NCBI GenBank assembly: GCA_021234155.1
Contig: JAJEKV010000216.1
Span: 496,001 to 560,000 of the forward strand
DNA from: Isoetes taiwanensis
Taxonomy: Eukaryota > Streptophyta > Lycopodiopsida > Isoetales > Isoetaceae
DNA: 64,000 nucleotides
Reading direction: 5' to 3'
In this document: positions 56,461 through 64,000 of the stretch, one piece after another
Numbering within the stretch: position 1 is the first letter of the stretch
Layout of the letters: each line of letters opens with the position of its first letter
Notes under the pieces: generated by a model
What the model saw: the letters and a program-made list of their open reading frames with translations, nothing else
Databases searched by the model: none
What the model was told of the DNA's origin: nothing
Program-made: the position numbers and the translations under genes

Positions 56461-57847
56461 TATTTCACAAAATGACATGTTTACATCTGATGGTGCTGCA
56501 ATGAATGTGCTTACCAGAAGCCAAAGCTCTAAACTAAATCTGAAAGAGCAAATCCAGATAGAAAATACCAACTTTGAAGAGGCACCAAGGCCCGACAAGG
56601 GAAATTTTTTGAAGTTTGTAATTGCTTTGCTCCAATATCTCAAAATCGTTTGAACTGCTAGAATCATGCACGGACCAACACTCCTCCTTGCTAAAATTGC
56701 AATAGCAAAGATAGTCTCTTATAAGGTCTTCAAAAAAAGGATCCTTTCTTTGGGAAGCCCAATATATTCCTTGCATCGTGAATGAGGAATGAGAACAAAA
56801 CCACCTAAACACATTCCTTGTATAGGCATTATAAGCGTACATTTGGATGATGAACTCGGATGGTCAATGCATGATTGGGTCTATCATTTTATCGATGAAC
56901 GGTTACGTGTGCGGTACCCAAAAAGATATAGATATGTTCCCCATTATTGGAGGATCCCATTTGTGCATTGTAGCCCCCGGCATTCAATAATATCCTCATG
57001 CCTTGGTCTAGCACCCTGCATTTTATCTTGCGACTTCTAAACTCAACCATTTTCATCTAAAATTAAAATTCTATAGAAGATTCTTTTCCTTCTCTTTCTT
57101 TCTCGGTCCCTTCTAGTTATTGCATTAGAATGAGAATCGTTTGATGATGCAAACTTGAGGCGCTTTATCCAAAAGCTTCCTAGAATCAATGCCTACATGC
57201 GGATAAATGCGAGCCTTTTGTGCCAAGAATCTTAGCATCGGCATGCATCGATCAAATGGGTAAGACCTTAGAATTTTTGCATGCCCGCGAGAACATCTTC
57301 AATTGTATGGTCTTTTTATGTTTTTCTTATAACCATCACATTTTGTCAAAGACTAAATTTATTTATACTAAAGATTTCCAATATCACTTTTTGTGGATGC
57401 CAAATTTCATCCCGATATTCGAAATGACATTGCTTGCATATGGGCAAAGCAAGGATGAAGCCACGGTTTTAGAGGACCTATAATAATAGCTTAAGAGGGA
57501 TTCAAACACATGTTCGATGGGGAAATCATCTGCCAAAAGCTTATCCATCGATAGAACTATAGCTATTGCAAGTAGAAGTAGTTCATCACATCGAAGCCTG
57601 CAATCCAATACACGGTACCGACGATCGTAATGTCGCCGACCCGGTGCCCTCTGCGACCAACACCCTTTGTGACCAAGCATGGACGCCCTCGCCGATCTCT
57701 CGCGACCCGGCATCGCCGTCCCTCGAAATTGCATCAGCCGCCCTCGGTGGAGATAACCAGCCCTAAAGTGACCTACGAAGGTCACTTTAATTTTCAGTGC
57801 AATTTTAGTTTTGGGTTATCTTTCTGTTAAATTTGGTAACCTAATAT
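56461..57847. other. No supported gene
   Basis: Minus frame 56842-56534 contains KDPFFEDLIRDYLCYCNFSK, protein-like but unrecognised. A GC-rich patch at 57625-57770 carries overlapping open frames on both strands without motifs. Confidence 0.4.
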
Positions 57848-57985
57848 AAAGTGGTGTGAAGATGGTTTGGGTTAAAGATTTTAAGTTAAAAAATTTAACG
57901 GAATGCTAAATATTAACTTAACGGAACACTAACCTAACTTGTGGTGTGAACTCGAAAAACTGTTAAAACCTTAACCCAATCCTAA
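57848..57985. repeat. TTAAG-hairpin repeat, copy B (inverted relative to copy A)
   Basis: On the minus strand it reads GTTCACACCA at 57943, then GTGTTCCGTTAAGTTAATAT, CATTCCGTTAAATT and TTAACTTAAA, the same vocabulary as copy A read on the plus strand. GTGGTGTGAA occurs at 57851 and 57931. Confidence 0.55.
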
Positions 57986-59185
57986 CTTAACGGGTCAAAA
58001 GAAGGTACCCTTATATCAATATCTTTATATTGTACATTTTATCTGAGTTTTTGCATAATACGCAAAGCATGAAGTGCCAAAATAGAAATCTTGCATATTT
58101 TAGCCAACCTCAAGGTCAATCCTGACTTTCTCAAACATCCCATCTTTTGCTCTTGCCTCTAGAGCATCCTTCCAATTGCCCCCAGTTAAAAAGGCAAAAT
58201 AATATTCCTAAATATTCTTGGGAAGTGGTTCTTTGGATATGTATTGAGAATCTGATGTATAGTACAAGAGAGGTGTTTGTAGAAGTTCAAATTTCATGAG
58301 TTGAAGCAAGATGTGATGTTGTTTCAACTTCGCAATGAGCTCCAAGCTTGACATTCCAATTTCTTTTGGAATCCCTTTGATTTGTTTGCTTGTGTTTCTC
58401 CTAGCACCCCCTACTATTGGTATGGTTGTAACTTATGTGAATTACCTACTACATACAACTTTTCTAATAAAGGAAATGCCTTAAAACACATCTTGAGAAC
58501 CACATTCTCAATAGCGAAAACAAGTGCAATCAACATGATATTTCAATATAGATGCTCCCATGATGTACAATATTTTAGAAATGGATTAAAAATGTGACAA
58601 CATCTCTAGCAAATTTGCTATAGAGAGTATGGCTATATGTCTGTTTGTGGACATCAATCACTCATATATAAAGCAACTTCATTTTCTGTTTGAGCTATTT
58701 TGTTTGACGCCAAAAATTTTCGTGGTCGACACTGCATTCTTGCTCTACAAGCAATCCCTAGCTCTGTATGATTCCATGAGTGCCCCTCAACAACATGGAA
58801 ATGGAGTCGCCATTTTTGTCGGAGGCTTTATTAGGTGCTGCCACGTGCCATGTTCCTACAATGCGGAATGGAAAGGGCAACGACAATTCCATAGCAACTA
58901 AAACTTTAGAGTATTCTCCATTAATACAAAGATTAATCTGAATTTATATTCAAGCTCCCGGTTTACAAATTCCAAGCTCCTCGGTTCGGCTCCAGCCGAT
59001 TTACAAAAATTAGCACAAGAACCCATTTTTTTTTTCGTGGTATTTTGTAGATTCGACCAAATTTCTGCGCATTTCCGCAGTCCATCCCGCGGGGAGCAAT
59101 AATAATGCTTCAACAAGGGCGATGAAACCGATTCTCCTTTTGGAAGGACGTATCGAGTGTGGGCATCCCTCTATCTGAGAATGGC
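57986..59185. other. No supported gene
   Basis: Short frames only (for example 58629-58901). A minus-strand stretch at 59120-59040 is Glu/Arg-rich and unrecognised. Confidence 0.4.
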
Positions 59186-59460
59186 TCATTCTATAGTTGC
59201 TTTGCCATTCAAGATGTCTGTCTCCGATTTGGCTACCCCTGGTTTGCCTACCCAACAACTTATAAGATTCTTTTTACGCAAAAGCATGGCATCGGATTTT
59301 GGATAGTTTCTTTGCATAATGCCATTAATTATAGCGTGTTGTCCAAGCTGCTCATTCTATAGTTGCTTTGCCTACCCAACAACTTATAAGATTACGTTTC
59401 TGCGAAAGCATGGCATCGGATTTTGGATAATTTGTCGTGCATAATGCCGTTAATAGATAG
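59186..59460. repeat. Tandem duplication, units of about 165 and 105 bp
   Basis: ctcattctatagttgctttg begins at about 59186 and 59351. Both units contain tacccaacaacttataagat, aagcatggcatcggattttg and gcataatgcc. The second unit lacks about 55 bp present in the first. Confidence 0.9.
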
Positions 59461-59740
59461 TTACAGTAGCCTGGTTATCTACAAATTTTTAATTTCAAAC
59501 TTGATCTGTATTTTGCAATTTAGTGTGGCCATTAAACGAGTTACTTATGTTTTAGCAGAGAATTTCATAATTCAATGTTCCTACAAGTCTTTGGGCCAAT
59601 TCTGGTCGAAATTAGCCATACTGGATATGATGCCTTTGCCTTTGATGCTGAATAAGAAAGAGAATTTATGTTGAATACAAAGTTCTGTAAACCATCCATT
59701 GAGCGGCATGCTTCACATTACCTTGCATGTGGAAGGCCAC

Positions 59741-59837
59741 GTATGGTAACCTATGCCATCAGAAGGTTTCTGGAAGAAACACGGCGGTCATGAGTGTTTC
59801 TTCCAGAAACCTTGTGGTGGCATAGATTACCTTATAC
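59741..59837. repeat. 97-bp foldback, miRNA-precursor-like
   Basis: Left arm 59741-59782 (gtatggtaacctatgccatc ... gaaacac) and right arm 59794-59837 (gtgtttcttccagaaacctt ... cttatac) pair with about four mismatches and an 11-base loop. Size and near-perfect pairing resemble either a young plant miRNA precursor or a tiny MITE. No known mature miRNA was recognised. Confidence 0.8.
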
Positions 59838-59957
59838 AATGTCATTAGCCCAAATCTGGTTGTGCAAACAATCATTGGATGCATTAGAAATAAAGAAGTG
59901 CATTCCTTTATTACTTTCAAAGACTTGAATAATAAGAGATTGTCTATGTTTTTTTCT

Positions 59958-60393
59958 ATAATAACCCGTTCAATTGTTTTAGGGATATATAGTCTATAGT
60001 TTCAGGAATTGTTATTCTTACATCCATATCAAATCCCCCTGGAACTTCATGTTATTTTGCTATATATTTTAAACGAGTTGCACCTGGACTACCACAGTCG
60101 TCGAATTCGTCGATCCTACGATCCAGATCGTATGTTGGGTCTCTGGGCACCTCTCGTTTCGCTTATAGTCATTTATGATTGGAGGCGCCTACGATTTTGA
60201 AATATGAAATACAATCTCGCCTAAGGTTTTGAGAGAATATCGAACCTCTATACGGCTTTGCCTAAGATTTTAGAATATGAAATAAGGGGGCTCGAACCTC
60301 TACCAAAATAATTCAATATTCTAGTAAGACTATTTTAACCAATGTACCCAGTGAGCTAATATGATTATTTTTTATCTTGAATCTATATTTTTT
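59958..60393 (-). repeat. Tandem 436-bp repeat, unit A, with tRNA-like promoter
   Basis: The unit runs from ataataacccgttcaattgt to tcttgaatctatatttttt. On the minus strand 60358-60285 carries an A-box-like TAGCTCACTGGG and, about 55 bases on, a B-box AGGTTCGAGCC. Sub-repeats (cctaaggttttgagagaat / cctaagattttagaatatg, each followed by cgaacctcta) lie inside. Confidence 0.85.
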
Positions 60394-60865
60394 ATAACAA
60401 CCCATTCAATTGTTTTAAGGATATATGGTCTATAATTTCAGGAATTGTTATTTTTACATCTATATCAAATCCCCTTGGAACCCCCTGTCATTTTGGTACA
60501 TATTCTAAACGAGGTGCACCCACGAACTACCACGATCGTTTGGATTGGCGATCCTACGATCAAGATATTCTAAACAAGGTGCATCTTGGACTATCAAATG
60601 TTGGGGCCTCTGGGCACCTCTCGTTTCGCTTATAGTCATTTATGATTGGAGGTGCCTATGATTTTAAAATATTAAATATGATTTTGCCTAAGGTTTTGAG
60701 AGAATATCTAACCTCTAAACAGCTTTGCCTAAGATTTTAGAGTTTGAAATACGATGGCTCAAACCTCTACCAAAATAACTCAATGTCCTAATAAGACTAC
60801 TTTAACCAATGTACCCAGTGAGCTAAAATGTGATTATTTTTTATCTTGAATCTATATTTTTTTTT
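60394..60865 (-). repeat. Tandem 472-bp repeat, unit B
   Basis: The same layout as unit A at about 85% identity, with one insertion (a duplicated aagatattctaaacaaggtg stretch). The A-box (60817-60826 region) is intact; the B-box is changed to GGTTTGAGCC. Confidence 0.85.
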
Positions 60866-60970
60866 ATAACAACCCATTGTTTTAGGGATATATGGTCTAT
60901 AGTTTTAGGAATTGTTATTTTTACATCCATATCAAATCTCCCTAGAACCCCCTATTATTTTGCTACATAT
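60866..60970 (-). repeat. Tandem repeat, unit C (truncated)
   Basis: Only the first 105 bp of the unit are present (ataacaacccattgttttag to ttttgctacatatt). The tRNA-like part is absent. Confidence 0.85.
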
Positions 60971-61989
60971 TGAACTTCAAATTTTCTAGATGCAAGGACA
61001 TTCTTGCTAATACTTACAATGAAATGAGCGACATCTTATATCAGAGGACTTGTCTTGAAGATAAAGTTGCCAGTAAGTTCATGATGGGAATTATTGCATT
61101 GGAAATGCCAACAAAATAAAGTAACCTTCATTTTTCAAAAAGAATAATAGTAGTGAGAAGAAATAAGTTAAGGCAAAAAATGAGATGAAATATTTTCTTT
61201 TCTCTAATGCAGACCTAATGAGAAGAAGATTTGTTATTTGGATATAAAAAGAAGAGGTGTTTTTCTGGATGGATCAAATTGAAAGGAATCTTGATGAGGA
61301 CAAAGTTCCCAAATGGACTCTTTCAAACTCTACTTGTTTTCTTGTGATAATTGAGTAAATAGTAGAAGTATATGCGGTTTTTTTTCTAACGATCACGCCA
61401 TTTGGAAAAGCCAAGATTTTGGGGCTCTAGCACCAATTGACACGGATACTTGGGTGGCTTTAGCATGAATTTCCAAGTAAGAAATCAGAACAGCCAACTA
61501 TGCTCCTTTAAAATTGGAAAAGGCATTTGACACTCTTGAGGTAAATTTGCGATTTAAGATGGACTTCTATAATAAAAAATGCATAGTGAATGCACCTATT
61601 GAAATAAGCCGAAAGGCCATATGGCATTTTCCAATATAGAAAGTGATTATTACCTCAAGAGGTATGGAGGACGATTGCCCATGCTTAAGTGTAATGCGTG
61701 TGAAAAGAACAAATTCTCTTACAAGAAACATAATAAAGATGATGGATGCAAGTGCAAAGATAATATGGTTTGATCGGGGCATTTGATTTTTGATAAACAT
61801 ATGGAATTGCTTTATCCTAGATCATCCTCTACATAAACAAGGTGCTGCGCACGGAGGGTTGCCCTCCATGGCCGGAGGGTAAAGTGGCTTAAATCATACT
61901 TCAAAGTCATGTTTTCACAATCAATCAAAATTTCTACCAACCAATCCAAACAGTTATTCCAAATGAAGAATGATATGCTCGTAGGATGC
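60971..61989. other. No supported gene; small hairpin at 61853-61867
   Basis: Short frames only. GGAGGG-TTG-CCCTCC (61853-61867) is a perfect small hairpin. The decayed 3' end of the DET1 pseudogene may extend down to about 61890. Confidence 0.4.
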
Positions 61990-62809
61990 AAACTACATAA
62001 AAACATTGGTTTAATCTTGAACCTCAAAGACATTAGGACGCCTTGTAGAAGTGAACTTGATAGGATTCTCTATGCCAGTGATATGACACTCTAAAGAATC
62101 TACAAGAACAAAAGTAGGCACAACTTGGTTAGCAAAGAACAGCTAAACAATCAATTTCCTAAAGACAAATATATTCCTTTAAACATGAATCTATGGTGCA
62201 ATTATTTCCCTTGCTACTAGTTTCATTGTTGATGCCATACCTTTTCATCAGAATTAAAAAGTGAATGATCTAAAAACGCCAATGGGTTTTGTGATTGTGC
62301 ATTAAATGACAATATTGCAAGTGTCCTAATAATAACTTGCAAATGAGCAGCATCAGTAACAAAGATGATACAAAGACCTCTGGATGAATTTGCATGTGCA
62401 TGATGATATATCTTTGCAAGTCTCTGCTTTCATAGTTGGACCCGCAAAAAAACATTATTTGAATATGACGTTATGTATCGCATAGACCGTTGGGGTACAA
62501 AAAAAAATTGCAGAAATTTTCATAAACCAAGAAACTCTTAGGATGAATTTGGTCAATTACCAAAGATGCAACATGTTTTCAACCCTTAAAATAGTTGCCA
62601 AGAGATTCAAAGTCACAAACCTGCTCAAATTCTAGAATTTCATTTGTCTCAAAGTTGTAAACCATGAAAATTAATGTCCCGTGATATCTCAGATTCGTCA
62701 CCCCTAATAATATAAGGAGAATATAAACTCAATGACATTCAAAAGATGTAAATCACCTCCAAGATTTCCAAATCTTATCGACCAAATGATGTTGATCCGT
62801 AAACTGCAC
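61990..62809 (-). pseudogene. DET1 pseudogene, 3' part with introns
   Basis: Four DET1-like exons lie in order. 62809-62757: VQFTDQHHL then, one base out of frame, IRFGNLGG. 62703-62621: GVTNLRYHGT with IFMVYNFETNEILEFEQ, an intact exon in the right phase with AG and GT borders. About 62400-62241: TLAILSFNAQSQNPLAFLDH and SLFNSDEK before GTATGG. 62099-61990: NPIKFTSTRRPN then, after a one-base shift, LRFKIKP. Family counterparts are VQFLDRQHLLIKFG, FFAVYNMETT, LPFSCQSQSPSPYFDQSLFR and PIKFISRR.P.TLKFKIKP. DET1 is the nuclear light-signalling repressor of the COP10-DDB1-DET1 complex. Frameshifts show it is dead; the introns show it was copied as DNA. Confidence 0.85.
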
Positions 62810-64000
62810 CTATAAAGGATAATAAAAGCTCTATTTATTTTTTCTCCACATAAATGAGCAAAGTAAAACAAACAAAATACCTTTAGCGCTTGAGTTATTG
62901 AGCCTTCTCCAAGCCAAATATCAGTACTCGCAAGTGCCAATAAAACAACCACATTACACATGATAGCAGGTTTGAAGCAGTCATTGGCATATTCCTGGCA
63001 TATACTGGCATATACCTGGAATATGCCATAAACCCACATAGACCGAGGCTTGCCTCCCTAGGGGCAACCCAAAAATTCAATTAAACATGGATAAAATTAC
63101 ACTTGTCGTTGGATGGTGTAACATCTCGATGTCCAAATTAAATATGGGTAAAATTACACTTGTTGCTGAATGGTGTAAGATCTCCATGGTGTAACATCTC
63201 CATGTCCATAATGGATCATAAGGGGTAACCATACAGCAATTAAGCATTTACTATTTAGAACGGAGTGAAAAAACGGACGTATATTTCTTGACTTGAGCAC
63301 ATTTGGAATTATATATCAACTAGGGTATCTACTCATGGTTAATTAAGCATGATTGGTCAAAAGGTTGCAACCCACAAGCACCCTGCATGATCTTTTGCAT
63401 AGAGAACTTTGTTTGCCGCGGAAATTGCCCACGTGAACGGCAAAGGGACCCGATCTTTTCAAAATACAAAGGGTATATGGTAGCGAGCCCTATTTCCAGC
63501 CTATTTTCAAAATACAAAAGATGTATAGGAGCCTAGCAAACCTAGACTAAAATAACATATGATTTAATAGCAAGCCCTACTAGCTATTAGCTCCAAACTA
63601 TTGCAAATTTGACCCAACACTCAACACTCAAATGCTCAAAAACTTAGTGGACGAACCCCCTTTGCGATAGCATCTTGTAGCTTTACATCATAAGACTTTG
63701 TCACAAAACTTGACTTGTGGATCTCATATTTCTCCAATGACATGTGATAATAGGCCTATATAATCCTCCTTTACTTTTGTTCAAAAACAGATCCACAAAC
63801 AGTTGTTTTCCGTAGATGTGGGAAAAGTCAAAATTGGAAATGCTACTTTCTAGATAACATCGATATACGCCATATTGGAAGAAGCCTTGTCAAAATAAGG
63901 AATTAAGTCAACAGAGAATTGAGGGGCATTTTGATATTAGTTTCGTTTGATGGATGACTTCAGAGCCAAGAAGCCAATTCGGAGATCAAACTAACAGTTC
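62810..64000. other. No supported gene; short repeats
   Basis: Upstream DET1 exons are not found. Near 62987-63030 GGCATAT recurs four times with an inverted GGAATATGCC. At 63077-63187 a unit of about 60 bp (aaacatggataaaattacac then ttgtcgttggatggtgtaac) occurs nearly twice, with gtgtaacatctccatgtcc repeated. Confidence 0.5.

Noticed and set aside
60280-60826. Real tRNA genes in the tandem repeats
   Set aside because: The A and B boxes are good in unit A, but the sequence between them and the ends do not fold into a cloverleaf, so they are treated as SINE-like promoters.
1-64000. CRISPR arrays, bacterial operons, or organelle DNA insertions
   Set aside because: No regularly spaced identical repeats with unique spacers, no Shine-Dalgarno-led gene clusters, and no recognisable plastid or mitochondrial gene stretch was seen.

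Overview
This window reads as nuclear DNA of a vascular plant with a large, repeat-rich genome. The basis is the set of plant gene families (a TPD1-like secreted protein, relics of DET1, of LUL-type and other RING E3 ligases, of BUD23/RID2, and PPR modules) together with plant-type LINEs, Helitrons, tRNA-related SINEs and a solo LTR. A DIRS-like reverse transcriptase relic is a slightly unusual passenger. The species cannot be fixed from the sequence. Nothing looks bacterial, viral or organellar.

Layout. 1-6.4 kb: an open reading frame cut by a full-length but dead LINE lying on the minus strand, with a perfect 20-bp target-site duplication. 6.4-14.2 kb: a tRNA-like SINE head, a pyrimidine tract, the 3' end of a Helitron, a DIRS-like RT/RNase H relic and a second minus-strand LINE. 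14.2-19.4 kb: faint retroelement remains, one intact 457-codon gene (minus) with internal repeats and a hydrophobic Cys-rich tail, and a decayed RING exon. 19.4-27 kb: mostly gene-free, with short tandem duplications and a GA microsatellite. 27.2-31.7 kb: a decayed Helitron (Rep HUH region, helicase, CTAG terminus), then a cluster of SINE copies. 33.8-38.5 kb: a gene graveyard with two copies of a LUL-type RING fragment (one split by a nested insertion with palindromic ends), a BUD23/RID2 exon and a PPR pseudogene. 38.6-45 kb: unrecognised exon-like stretches, a PPR exon triplicated in tandem, and a 1.59-kb solo LTR sitting in a coding exon. 46.7-47.8 kb: an unrecognised multi-exon gene candidate (minus). 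51.4-51.9 kb: an intact two-exon TPD1-like gene, the best supported functional gene. 53.7-58 kb: a 185-bp tandem duplication, a 161-bp foldback, arrays of small TTAAG hairpins and another PPR relic. 59-64 kb: further tandem repeats, a miRNA-precursor-like foldback, a 440-470 bp repeat carrying tRNA-like promoter boxes, and a DET1 pseudogene that keeps its introns.

Only two genes look intact: the 457-aa protein gene (16086-17459, minus) and the TPD1-like gene (51400-51900, plus). The rest is transposable elements and broken gene copies. No operon or joint pathway is implied. The TPD1-like product would be a secreted peptide ligand. The 457-aa protein is probably nuclear and/or membrane-anchored, but its function is unknown. 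All statements come from reading the sequence by eye; no database search was run.
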